From contig JACRCO010000003.1 of the NCBI GenBank assembly GCA_016218975.1, positions 1 to 51,296 on the forward strand: DNA of 51,296 nucleotides. Direction: 5' to 3'. Numbering within the stretch: the stretch's first letter is position 1; every line of letters begins with the position of its first letter. The position numbers were made by a program, and so were the translations under genes. Positions 33,896 through 41,913 of this stretch are shown in pieces. This DNA is from Deltaproteobacteria bacterium. GTDB lineage: Bacteria > Desulfobacterota > Deferrimicrobia > Deferrimicrobiales > Deferrimicrobiaceae. A model generated the notes under the pieces. The model was not told where the DNA came from. It saw only the letters and a list, made by a program, of their open reading frames with translations, and searched no databases.

Positions 33896-35080
33896 ATGAT
33901 CGGTCCGCGGTTGTTGCGTATCATCGCGCTTATCACCGGATTGACCGCGCTTGCCGCCGCCCTTCCGTCGTTCGCGGCCGGCCCCGCATCCCAACAGTCG
34001 ATCAGGATAGGGGTGGTTGCGCCTCTTTCCGGTCCGTTCGCTTCGGGCGGATCGTCTTTTCTCGAGGCCGCCACCTTGGCCGTGGAGCAGGCGAACGAGG
34101 CTGGAGGCGTCCTCGGGCGACGGATTGAGCTTGTGGTAGCCGATTCCCAGGGACGCGTCGAAACCGCAAAATCGGAAACGATGCGCCTGATCTCGAGGGA
34201 AAGGGTCTTCGCCATAGTCGGCGCTTACCTGTCCGAGGAAACGATCGGCGCGATCGAGGCGGCCACGGCCGCCCGGAAAATCCTCATTGTCCCCGTGGCG
34301 GCGACCGCGGAGATTACCGACGGAGTGAAGCGCGACTATCCCCGCTACCGGTACGTCTTCCGGGTCAGCTATTCGATACCCCAGTGGGCCGCCATGATGG
34401 CGGAATTCCTGCGGCAGCACCAGGCGAAGACGTACGCTTTCGTGGGAGCGGGAATCCGCTGGAACCGCGAACTGGCGGGAGCTCTGAAAAGATCCCTGGC
34501 CGGGCACGGGATAGTCCCGGTCTACGAGGCGTTCTATAGCCCGCGCAACCCCGCGTTCGAGCCGGTGGCCGTGGCCGCGACCGCGGCGTCCCCCGACTTT
34601 CTCGTGCTGGGGGACCCCGGGAAAAACTCCATTTCTTTCGTCAAGCGGATCCGCGAGGGAGGAAGCGTTGTCCCCATCCTCTCTGTGGGAGGATCGCTGG
34701 GAGACGAGCGGGTGGCGTCGACCCTCCCGCTTTCCGGCCCGCTATATGTTCAGGCTGCCGCCTGGAAGGGCTCCACCGACGCCGCGACCCGTTACGTGGA
34801 GGCCTTCGCGAAGCGGTTCGGTTATTCCCCCGTCGGTTATAGCGACACCCTGCCGCATGACGCGGTGGCGGTCCTTCTCGCCGCTATCCGATCGGCGGGA
34901 AGGCAGGATACGGATGCGGTGATTTCCGCCCTCGAGAAAGGCGCCTTTCCCGGCGTGGCGGGGACGTACCGGTTCGACGCATCCCACCAGGCGGCATGGG
35001 GCGCCGGGGCGCGGGACCTCCACGGAACCGTGATCCGGTGGGAAAAGGACGGCAGCCGGATCGTCTTCCCCCGGCGCTGA
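33896..35080 (+). CDS. livK: Branched-chain amino-acid-type ABC substrate-binding protein
   Basis: The 394-aa protein has a signal peptide (residues about 1-27, IIALITGLTALAAALPSFAA) and a type I periplasmic-binding fold: IRIGVVAPLSGPFASGG at the start, VEQANEAGGVLGRRIELVV, and RVFAIVGAYLSEET. The family binds branched-chain amino acids, amides, urea or other compounds. It is the first gene of an importer cluster and is followed after 19 nt by the permease. The ligand is not evident. Confidence 0.88.
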   Translation: MIGPRLLRIIALITGLTALAAALPSFAAGPASQQSIRIGVVAPLSGPFASGGSSFLEAATLAVEQANEAGGVLGRRIELVVADSQGRVETAKSETMRLISRERVFAIVGAYLSEETIGAIEAATAARKILIVPVAATAEITDGVKRDYPRYRYVFRVSYSIPQWAAMMAEFLRQHQAKTYAFVGAGIRWNRELAGALKRSLAGHGIVPVYEAFYSPRNPAFEPVAVAATAASPDFLVLGDPGKNSISFVKRIREGGSVVPILSVGGSLGDERVASTLPLSGPLYVQAAAWKGSTDAATRYVEAFAKRFGYSPVGYSDTLPHDAVAVLLAAIRSAGRQDTDAVISALEKGAFPGVAGTYRFDASHQAAWGAGARDLHGTVIRWEKDGSRIVFPRR

Positions 35081-35099
35081 AGTAACGGACGGCGCCGCC

Positions 35100-35963
35100 G
35101 TGGAATCCCTCGCCCAGGTCCTTGTCGACGGCATCTTCACGGGGGCTTCCTACGCGCTTATGGCCGCAGGACTGGCGCTGATCCTCGGCGTCGTCAAGGT
35201 GGTCAATCTATCCCACGGGGCGTTTTTCACGCTGGGCGCATACGTCGCGTACGTGCTCGGGAGCCGGGGGATCGCGAACCCTCTCGCGTCCGTTTTCATG
35301 GCCGCGGTCATCGCATTCGCTTTCGGCGTGTTCCTCGGGAAAAGCTTCATCAACCCCGTGCGTTCCCACCCTTTCTCGGTGGCGGTCGGCTCGCTCGGGT
35401 TCGCCATCCTCTTCGAGCAGGCGGCCCAGATTCTGTGGGGCCCCCACCCGCTGTCGATCGACCTCGGCGCTCCCCTCGCCCGGATCGGCGGCGTCACTTT
35501 CCGGCGCTGGGGGGTGGTTTCCTTCCTCGTTTCCCTGGGGCTTATCGGCGGTCTTTCGCTTCTCCTGTCCGGACCGTGGGGCCTCCCCTTAAAACTCATC
35601 GCGGAGGACGAGGAGATCGCCGGCTCGGTAGGCATGGACGTCGAGAAGATACGCTACCTGACGTTCGGCGCCGCTTCTTCCATCGCCGCCGTGGCAGGCG
35701 CGCTGCTCGCACCCGCCGCGACGATAACTCCGACGATGGGCAGGGTTCCCCTTATCCTGTCTCTCATCGTCGTCATCGCTTCCGGGATGGAGAAGGTGTG
35801 GAACATCTTCTTCCTGGCAGCCGGGCTGGGGCTGCTTTCGAACGTGAGCGCCTATCTCATCGCACCGCACTGGTCGTACGTCCTGTCGCTGGCCGTCATA
35901 TGCCTTCTCCTTGTGATTCGCCACGAAGGGCTGGGCACGGCGGGCCCGGTGCGGGACTACTGA
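35100..35963 (+). CDS. livH: Branched-chain amino-acid-type ABC permease LivH
   Basis: The 287-aa permease has about eight hydrophobic segments. FTGASYALMAAGLALILGVV and VVNLSHGAFFTLGAYVAYV are hallmark LivH sequences. EDEEIAGSVGMDVEKIRYLT gives the coupling (EAA-like) loop. It forms the membrane pore with LivM. The GTG start follows the livK stop by 19 nt, and the gene ends at TGA one nucleotide before the livM start. Confidence 0.9.
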   Translation: MESLAQVLVDGIFTGASYALMAAGLALILGVVKVVNLSHGAFFTLGAYVAYVLGSRGIANPLASVFMAAVIAFAFGVFLGKSFINPVRSHPFSVAVGSLGFAILFEQAAQILWGPHPLSIDLGAPLARIGGVTFRRWGVVSFLVSLGLIGGLSLLLSGPWGLPLKLIAEDEEIAGSVGMDVEKIRYLTFGAASSIAAVAGALLAPAATITPTMGRVPLILSLIVVIASGMEKVWNIFFLAAGLGLLSNVSAYLIAPHWSYVLSLAVICLLLVIRHEGLGTAGPVRDY

Positions 35964-35964
35964 T

Positions 35965-36945
35965 GTGAAGAAACCCCCCATCGGAAAGATCCCAGGCGTC
36001 CTGGCCGCCGGGGCGGGCATCCTCCTGCTGCTGCCGCTTGCGGGGCTCGACGCTTTTCTGCTGGACGTGCTGACGATCGGCTTTCTGATCGCCGTCTACA
36101 CGGGGTCGTGGGACATCGTCGGAGGACTCGCGGGCCAGATCTCGCTCGGCCACGCCCTTTTCTTCGGCGTCGCGACCTACGCCTGCGCGCTTCTCACGAG
36201 CCTTCTCGACTGGCCGTTCCCGCTGGCGGCCGGGGCGGCGCTGGTCCTCTCCACGACTGCCGGCGCGGCGGTGGGGATGCTGTCGGCCCCGCTCAAGGGC
36301 CCCTTCGTCGCGCTCCTGACCCTCGCTTTGGGAGAAGCGGCGCATGAATTTTTCCTCGGCCAGACCTTCTTCAGCCCCCAGGGGGCCTATTCGTGGGGCG
36401 GTGAGGGAGGCATCCCGGTCGTCCTCGGCATCCAGCCGTTGTCCCCATGGACCGCCTACTACGCCGCGCTCGCCTTCCTCGTCGCATGCACCTGGATCAT
36501 GCTGCGGATCGCCCGTTCGGAAACAGGGCTCATATGGACGGCCCTTTCCGGCAGCGAGCTCTCCGCGCGCGCATCGGGAGTCGATATCCGAAAGCGGAAA
36601 CTCCTTGCGTTCGTGATCGGGGGAGCGCTGGCGGGGGCTGCGGGAGTTGGGTTCGCCGCATGCGTGGGACGCGCCACCGCCGACGATTTCTCCCTGGAAC
36701 TCTCTTTCCAGGCGGCCACATTCGCGGCCGTCGGCGGAAGGGGGACCATCGTGGGACCGATACTCGCCGCCCTCCTGTTCCATTCGCTTCTCCAGGGAAC
36801 CGGGTTCTCTCCGGCAGCGAGGGTTCTCCTGTACGCGCTGGCGCTGCTGCTCACCTTGCGGTTCTTTCCCGCCGGTATCGCGGGCACGCTGCGGGAAAGG
36901 GCGAGGGCGCGCAGGATGACGGCAAGAATGGGGGAAATCCGTTGA
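35965..36945 (+). CDS. livM: Branched-chain amino-acid-type ABC permease LivM
   Basis: The 326-aa permease has VYTGSWDIVGGLAGQISLGH and ALFFGVATYACAL near its start, the LivM signature. LSARASGVDIRKRKLLAFVI and AGAAGVGFAA follow. The start is GTG at 35965; the ATG at 35963 is out of frame. The stop TGA overlaps the TTG start of livG as TTGA. It works with LivH to carry the substrate delivered by LivK. Confidence 0.9.
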   Translation: MKKPPIGKIPGVLAAGAGILLLLPLAGLDAFLLDVLTIGFLIAVYTGSWDIVGGLAGQISLGHALFFGVATYACALLTSLLDWPFPLAAGAALVLSTTAGAAVGMLSAPLKGPFVALLTLALGEAAHEFFLGQTFFSPQGAYSWGGEGGIPVVLGIQPLSPWTAYYAALAFLVACTWIMLRIARSETGLIWTALSGSELSARASGVDIRKRKLLAFVIGGALAGAAGVGFAACVGRATADDFSLELSFQAATFAAVGGRGTIVGPILAALLFHSLLQGTGFSPAARVLLYALALLLTLRFFPAGIAGTLRERARARRMTARMGEIR

Positions 36946-37715
36946 GCGGACTGCTGGTCGCGGAAAAGATCGTGAAATCCTTCGGGACCAACCGCGTCCT
37001 GCGGGGGGTGACGATCTCCATCGGGCGGGGAGAGGTGGTCGGCCTCTTCGGGCCGAACGGTTCGGGGAAAACAACCCTTGCCAACATCATCTCCGGATTG
37101 GAGCGTCCCGACAAAGGGAGGATATTGTTCGGAGAGAAGGACGTGACGAACCTCTCCATGGACGCGCGCTTCCGCATCGGAATCACCCGCACGTTCCAGA
37201 TCCCCGATCCGTACCCTTCCCTTACCGTCGTCGAATCGGTGAGGGTTGCGCTGCTTTGCGGCGAGGCGGCTCGAAAGAGGAGCGGCAAGGAAGCGGATCA
37301 TCCCGGATTCCAGGAAAATCTCGACGCCCTCCTCGTGAGAACGGGCCTCTTCGCCCAACGGTACTGGCCTGCGGCGAAACTTTCCCAGGGATGCCTGCGG
37401 CGCCTCGAGTTCGCCAGGGCCATCTCCTGCCGGCCGAAGTTCGTCCTGCTCGACGAGGTGTTCTCCGCACTTTCCGCGCGGGACGAAGCGGAGCTGGTGG
37501 CCCTCATGCGCACCCTGCACCGGGAAGAGGACACTTCGTTCCTGCTGATCTCGCACAACCCGCTGATCCTCGAGGAACTATGCGACCGTGTAGTGGCGAT
37601 CGAGGACGGGCGGGTCTTCTGGGAGGGGAAGCCGGGAGACCTCGCGAAGTACGTGCCTTCGGTGCACCACGCGCACGGGAACGGGAACGACTGCGGGAAC
37701 CATGAGGCGGGTTAA
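36942..37715 (+). CDS. livG: Branched-chain amino-acid-type ABC ATPase LivG
   Basis: The 257-aa ATPase has Walker A LFGPNGSGKTTLANII, GITRTFQIPDPYPSLTVVES (Q-loop and LivG-specific loop), the signature LSQGCLRRLEFARAI, Walker B FVLLDEVFSALSARD and LLISHNPLI (H-loop). The LSGGQ motif is degenerate (LSQG). The Walker B Pro is replaced (DEV). The TTG start at 36942 overlaps the livM stop. An open frame upstream to 36447 is a livM shadow. Its stop TAA begins a dispersed repeat (37713). Confidence 0.88.
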   Translation: MSGLLVAEKIVKSFGTNRVLRGVTISIGRGEVVGLFGPNGSGKTTLANIISGLERPDKGRILFGEKDVTNLSMDARFRIGITRTFQIPDPYPSLTVVESVRVALLCGEAARKRSGKEADHPGFQENLDALLVRTGLFAQRYWPAAKLSQGCLRRLEFARAISCRPKFVLLDEVFSALSARDEAELVALMRTLHREEDTSFLLISHNPLILEELCDRVVAIEDGRVFWEGKPGDLAKYVPSVHHAHGNGNDCGNHEAG

Positions 37716-37737
37716 CCCGCATTTCTCATCAGGGTTC
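37713..37737. repeat. Dispersed 25-nt repeat, copy 2 (TAACCCGCATTTCTCA type)
   Basis: This is the second copy of the motif at 25759-25783, with core TAACCCGCATTTCTCA. Here it begins with the livG TAA and fills most of the livG-livF gap. Confidence 0.65.
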
Positions 37738-37754
37738 GTCGGGAGGAGCAGCAG

Positions 37755-38516
37755 TTGGATCTGAAGGTAAAGAACCTGACGGTCCGGCTCGGCCCGGTGC
37801 GGGCGGTGAGCGGCGTCACGCTATCGGTACGACAGGGGGAGCTCGTCGCCGTTTTCGGTGCGAACGGATCGGGCAAGACCACATTTCTAAAGGCTGTTGC
37901 GGGGCTTGCGCCGGTGTCGGAAGGGAGGATCACTTACCACGGGGAGGACATCACTCCCCTCCCGGCCCACGAACGGGTCGCACGGGGAGTGTATTACGTT
38001 TCCGACCGGGCGCGTGTCGCCCTGAGGATGACCGTGCGGGAAAACCTGGACGTGGGCGGGTACCTGCGTACTTCCGCGCAGCGGGAGATCTCCCGGCGGA
38101 ACGTGCACGATCTCTTTCCCGTGCTGCGCGATAAGGCGAATGAGCCGGCGGGCATCCTTTCCGGAGGGGAGCGACAGATGCTGGTCATCGGCCGCTCTCT
38201 GATGGGGGACCCTTCGCTCCTCCTGTTCGACGAACCGTTCCTGGGACTCTCGAACGAGGTGCGCGACCGGATTCTCGGCGTTATCGAGGGGGCGCTCAAG
38301 GGGAAGGTGACGATCCTGCTGGCGGAGCACGACCTGGGCGCGGCCCTACGGGTGCTCGACAGGTACTGCATCTTCCTGAACGGAGAGCTGCTTCACCTGG
38401 GCAAGCGGAGCGACGTCACCGACGAGGAGCGTCTTCGCTCGGTGTTTCGCCGCTTCTACCAGCCGGGCGACCGGCGTGCAAGCGAAAGATCCGAAATCAA
38501 GGAGGATAAGAGATGA
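37755..38516 (+). CDS. livF: Branched-chain amino-acid-type ABC ATPase LivF
   Basis: The 253-aa ATPase has Walker A FGANGSGKTTFLKAVAGLAP, LSGGERQMLVIGRSLM, Walker B LLLFDEPFLGLS and ILLAEHDLGAAL. YYVSDRARVALRMTVRENL holds the LivF-type loop. The TTG start at 37755 follows GGGAGGAGCAGCAG. It pairs with LivG to power the importer. The stop overlaps the next gene's ATG by 4 nt. Confidence 0.9.
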   Translation: MDLKVKNLTVRLGPVRAVSGVTLSVRQGELVAVFGANGSGKTTFLKAVAGLAPVSEGRITYHGEDITPLPAHERVARGVYYVSDRARVALRMTVRENLDVGGYLRTSAQREISRRNVHDLFPVLRDKANEPAGILSGGERQMLVIGRSLMGDPSLLLFDEPFLGLSNEVRDRILGVIEGALKGKVTILLAEHDLGAALRVLDRYCIFLNGELLHLGKRSDVTDEERLRSVFRRFYQPGDRRASERSEIKEDKR

Positions 38517-38692
38517 TCGGGGAGCGGCAGAGGAAAGCGGGAAACGGGAGAAGGGAGCAGATCACGGTCTCGATTCCCGCGGAGCTGGCGGAAACCCTGA
38601 GGGAGTTCTGCCGGGACAAAAAGGTGCAGGCGGACATCGTGGTGGAACGCGCCCTCGAGGAGTATTTCCGCGAAGGGGACATGAGCCACTGA
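38513..38692 (+). CDS. Ribbon-helix-helix (CopG/MetJ-like) protein
   Basis: The 59-aa protein has a basic N-terminus (MIGERQRKAGNGRR), a short strand EQITVSIPAELAETLREFCR and a second helix VQADIVVERALEEYF. This spacing of strand, helix, helix is the ribbon-helix-helix fold, which binds DNA as a dimer. It begins in an ATGA overlap with livF, with GGAGGATAAG just upstream. An autoregulator of the liv operon or an unpaired antitoxin-like protein are both possible; no toxin gene is adjacent. Confidence 0.75.
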   Translation: MIGERQRKAGNGRREQITVSIPAELAETLREFCRDKKVQADIVVERALEEYFREGDMSH

Positions 38693-38723
38693 GCCGGACT
38701 CAAGGTACGCGGGAGGCTCAGTG
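38687..38723 (+). terminator. Hairpin at the end of the liv operon
   Basis: CACTGAGCC (38687-38695) pairs with GGCTCAGTG (38715-38723) around a 19-nt loop, and an AATTATT tract follows. It overlaps the stop of the RHH gene. A weak terminator is likely. Confidence 0.5.
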
Positions 38724-38747
38724 AATTATTGAATATGAGGATTAGGG

Positions 38748-39701
38748 TTAAGCGCTCAGCGACTCGGAGATGAGCCCTGCGGTCTTCTCCCGCCGTTCGG
38801 CGTCACGGGCGCTGACGATCCCCGCCATCCGCTCCTTCCACGGCTCGAGGCGGAAGGAAGGGCGATCCTTCACGTAGGCGTCGATCAGCTCCCGGTAGAA
38901 CCGGACCATCTCCCCAACCAGCGGGACCGAATACTCGCGGCCCTGTATCTTGATGGTGTCCACACCCAGATCGATCAGGGACGGGATGTCGTCGACGAGG
39001 AAGTACGCGATATTCGGCAGGACTACGCCGCTTGCCTCCGCCTCGCCGTTCTTCCCCACCTGGTCCCATTCGGTCAGGCAGACCCGGTAGCAGAGCCCGC
39101 CGCGATTGGGGCTCCCGAGGAAGTGGTTCTTGCCTTCCTCGTCGAATCGCCATTCCTGGCGGGTGTAGCTGCTCATCGTGCAGCGGCCCAGAAGCGTGTA
39201 GCAGGTCGTGGCATGGACGAGGACTTCCAGCCCTACCCCCGCCTCTTCCTTGATCCTGCGCATCTCGTCGCGGCCCATGCGGCATTCGGCCACGATCTGG
39301 GTGGCGCCGGCTTCCTTGTAGAACCGGGCGTCCTCCGCGTTGATGATGGTGCACCCGACGCTCGCATGGATCTGCACATCCGTGAAACGGCGTGACAGTG
39401 CGGTCATCGCACCCGCATCCGTCAGGATGAAGTCGCGGATCCCGGCTTTGTAGAATTTCTCCGTTTTGGCCATGAAGAGAGGGATTTCCCTGGACGCAGG
39501 AAGGGTATTGAACGCGACCCTGAGCACCTTCCCTTTGGAGCGGGCATATTCCGCCGACTCGATGATCTGATCGTCGGCCATTTCATATTGGGCCCGGCGG
39601 CGGCTCCACCCCTTGGCGCCCACATACACCGCGTCCGCTCCGTTGTCCAGAACCGCCCGGACCATCTCGGGGGTCCCGCCGGATGCCAGAAGCTCCGCCA
39701 T
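38748..39701 (-). CDS. Peptidase U32-family protein
   Basis: The 317-aa protein begins AELLASGGTPEMVRAVLDNG and has ADAVYVGAKGWSRR, VHATTCYTLLGRCTMSSY (the U32 C-x4-G-x-C motif), and NRGGLCYRVC near the end. The cysteines could ligate a 4Fe-4S cluster, as in UbiU/UbiV. The ATG at 39701 has GAGGAGGA upstream, whereas the TTG at 39719 lies inside that site. It lies 41 nt downstream of a second U32 gene. Substrate unknown; U32 proteins include tRNA/rRNA modification and quinone hydroxylation enzymes. Confidence 0.82.
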   Translation of the reverse strand: MAELLASGGTPEMVRAVLDNGADAVYVGAKGWSRRRAQYEMADDQIIESAEYARSKGKVLRVAFNTLPASREIPLFMAKTEKFYKAGIRDFILTDAGAMTALSRRFTDVQIHASVGCTIINAEDARFYKEAGATQIVAECRMGRDEMRRIKEEAGVGLEVLVHATTCYTLLGRCTMSSYTRQEWRFDEEGKNHFLGSPNRGGLCYRVCLTEWDQVGKNGEAEASGVVLPNIAYFLVDDIPSLIDLGVDTIKIQGREYSVPLVGEMVRFYRELIDAYVKDRPSFRLEPWKERMAGIVSARDAERREKTAGLISESLSA

Positions 39702-39742
39702 TCCAGTCGTCCTCCTCAAAGTTGTGGCTCTGGGAAGCGCAA

Positions 39743-40726
39743 TTATACCTTAGACTTGCCTTCCTGTAAAACAGCGCCGACGTAAAGCCTTCCGGTCTTG
39801 CCGAAGTAATAGCCGTTGCAGAGACCCTCCCGGGAATGCCTTTTCACGGTTTCAGCCCATGCCCGGCCGACTTCGTACTCCTGCCCCGAGGCAGCCAGTT
39901 CCAGGGCTTCGCGATACACCCGGCCGATCTGCGACCGGTAGGCGGCTGTTTCGTATAAGCCCTCGATTTTAAAAACGGAAAACCCGGAGGAAAGGAGCGC
40001 GGGCAGATGCTCCAGCATGCACATGTCCCGGCCGCTCAACACTCCTTTTCCCACCGTTTTCAGCACCCATCCTCCTTCGCGTTTCCCCTTCCCGGCCGTT
40101 TCGGAACCGCTGAGAGGGCCGGGCTTGCTCTTGTTCAGCCAATGCTCCTCCCGGCATGCGGCGGGGCACTTCGTGTCGGTCTCTTCCGGCTCCGTCAGAA
40201 GCGAACATCGGTCGGTCACCCCGAGGGGGATCTTGCCGTGAACCAGGACCTCGACTTCCACCTTTCCCTCGCGGGCGATGATTTCCATCTCCGTCAAACT
40301 GACCTCCGCGTTCGGGCGGACGCGGACCGCCCCGTACTCCGACATCACCTGCGCGGAAAGGTGCGTGTATACGTTGGCGAACGCTCCCATGTGGGCGGGA
40401 AGAGGGTTCCCCTTCTCGCGCAGGATCCGAAGCACCCCCATGTTGTGGATCTCCAGCGCCTGGACTCCGGCGGCGCGGGCGGCATCGATGATCCGCTCAA
40501 CCTGCGGGAGATCGCGTCCCCGGGGGGCTGCCGGGGTCGTCAGGTACGCCTTTTTTCCCGCTTTGCGCAGTGAGGCCACGGTTTCTGGGAGGAGGGATAC
40601 GTCCTCCGCGAAGTTTTCTTCTACGCGGCGGCAATACGGGTTCCCCAGGCAAACTGCGTCATAAGGGCCTAGGTCGGTACCGGCAAGTTCCCGTGGTGAT
40701 GCGATCGTCGCAATGAGTTCCGTCAT
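39743..40726 (-). CDS. Peptidase U32-family protein
   Basis: The 327-aa protein has ALEIHNMGVLRILREKGNPL, VEVEVLVHGKIPLGVTDRCS, DTKCPAACREEHWLNK and LSGRDMCMLEHLPALLSSGF, with FKIEGLYETAAYR later. The last two match the conserved core of U32 proteins (K-I-E-G-R in UbiU/RlhA). Four Cys positions would fit an Fe-S site. It is translated just before the other U32 gene. A UbiU/UbiV-like pair is the closest analogy, but the partner UbiT is not seen and the organism probably makes menaquinone. Confidence 0.78.
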   Translation of the reverse strand: MTELIATIASPRELAGTDLGPYDAVCLGNPYCRRVEENFAEDVSLLPETVASLRKAGKKAYLTTPAAPRGRDLPQVERIIDAARAAGVQALEIHNMGVLRILREKGNPLPAHMGAFANVYTHLSAQVMSEYGAVRVRPNAEVSLTEMEIIAREGKVEVEVLVHGKIPLGVTDRCSLLTEPEETDTKCPAACREEHWLNKSKPGPLSGSETAGKGKREGGWVLKTVGKGVLSGRDMCMLEHLPALLSSGFSVFKIEGLYETAAYRSQIGRVYREALELAASGQEYEVGRAWAETVKRHSREGLCNGYYFGKTGRLYVGAVLQEGKSKV

Positions 40727-40793
40727 GGGCGCGGAAATCCGGGAAAGGATTCGGAAGTAAGCTAATGCGCCATCCCGATTGCGAGACGGTACA

Positions 40794-41384
40794 CTATCTC
40801 CCGCCTTTCTTCAAGTCGATCAGGATCAGCTTGATGATGGCCTTGAGCGTTTCGAAGACGCCCACCCCCGTCGTGGCCACAGCCTCGAACTCGGGGACGT
40901 TCCGGTAATTGAGAAGCGCGTGAAGCTGCGACACCGATGCCACCTGGGACAAATCCCTTTTATTGTACTGCATCACGAGGGGAATCCTGTCACCGTCGTA
41001 ACCTTGTTCCCGCAGGTTTCCCTGAAGGTTCTCCAGGGACTCCACGTTGGCGTCCATCCGCGTGAGCTGGGAGTCGGCGGAAAAAACCACGCCGTCCACT
41101 CCCCGCAGGATAAGTCGGCGGCTGGCGTCGTAAAACACCTGTCCGGGTACGGTGTAGAGGTGGAACCGGGTCTTGAAGCCCCGTATCTCGCCGAGCGAAA
41201 GCGGCAGAAAGTCGAAGAATAGGGTGCGCTCGCTTTCCGTGGCAAGGGAGATCATCTTCCCGCGCGAATCCGGGTTCATCCTGCGGTAGATGTACTGCAA
41301 GTTCGTCGTTTTTCCGCACAGGCCGGGCCCGTAGTACACGATCTTGCAGTTGATTTCGCGCAGCGAGTAGTTGATGAAGGACAT
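40794..41384 (-). CDS. mglA: MglA-type Ras-like GTPase
   Basis: The 196-aa protein has the P-loop [14 protein letters not shown] (19-32), [16 protein letters not shown] (switch II, in the MglA-specific form) and VMQYNKRDL (base-specificity). MglA GTPases set cell polarity and the leading pole in bacteria with type IV pili or gliding. Its ATG shares one base with the mglB stop (TAATG). The two are clearly co-translated. No frz-like or motility gene lies beside them. Confidence 0.9.
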   Translation of the reverse strand: MSFINYSLREINCKIVYYGPGLCGKTTNLQYIYRRMNPDSRGKMISLATESERTLFFDFLPLSLGEIRGFKTRFHLYTVPGQVFYDASRRLILRGVDGVVFSADSQLTRMDANVESLENLQGNLREQGYDGDRIPLVMQYNKRDLSQVASVSQLHALLNYRNVPEFEAVATTGVGVFETLKAIIKLILIDLKKGGR

Positions 41385-41860
41385 TATTTGAACAGGCTCT
41401 CGATGTCGGCCTCGGTGAGCTCCTCGATGTCTCCCTCTTCCTCTTTCGCTGCCCCGGCGTCTATGTCGCGGAGGATTCTTTCGAGGTCCACCGACGCCCT
41501 GCGCGTCCGCAGCCGCACGAGCCCGACGGAGGAGCGCCGGTCGAAGATAACCACGAGGATCAGCCGGTTCGCCACGACGGAGATGTGCATGTTGTCCCGT
41601 TCCCCCTCATGGAAAAGGATGGAAAACTCCTTTTCACCGATGAGGGAGGCAAGCCCCCCCGTGGCTGCGATGTTTCCCGCCGCCAGCGAAGCCAGGGAGG
41701 TGGTGTCGAAATTCTCCGTTTCTCCCGAAGAGGCGATAAGGGACCCGTTCTTGTCGATAAGAAAGACCACTTTGGCGAAGGAATTCGCCAGGAGTTTCTT
41801 CAGGACGGCCTGAAAATCGAGGAATTCCTTCTCGCGTAGGATGAAATGCCCTTGCGCCAT
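41384..41860 (-). CDS. mglB: MglB-type roadblock/LC7 protein (GAP of MglA)
   Basis: The 158-aa protein is a roadblock domain followed by an acidic tail. It opens with [19 protein letters not shown] and has [40 protein letters not shown] and [18 protein letters not shown]. The tail ([20 protein letters not shown]) is typical of MglB. MglB stimulates MglA GTP hydrolysis and binds the GDP/GTP switch region. The ATG at 41860 is the family start; the frame open upstream to 42082 crosses the 3' end of the next gene. Confidence 0.9.
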   Translation of the reverse strand: MAQGHFILREKEFLDFQAVLKKLLANSFAKVVFLIDKNGSLIASSGETENFDTTSLASLAAGNIAATGGLASLIGEKEFSILFHEGERDNMHISVVANRLILVVIFDRRSSVGLVRLRTRRASVDLERILRDIDAGAAKEEEGDIEELTEADIESLFK

Positions 41861-41913
41861 AGGCGAAAGATACCATAGGGAAAGAGAAATCAAAAGACGG
41901 CGGTTGCCGCGCG

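Noticed and set aside
36447-36941. Extension of livG upstream of 36942
   Set aside because: That frame is a shadow of livM; the ABC domain and the TTGA overlap place the start at 36942.
39743-40726. Naming the U32 pair ubiU/ubiV
   Set aside because: No ubiT or other ubiquinone gene is in the window, and U32 proteins have several functions.
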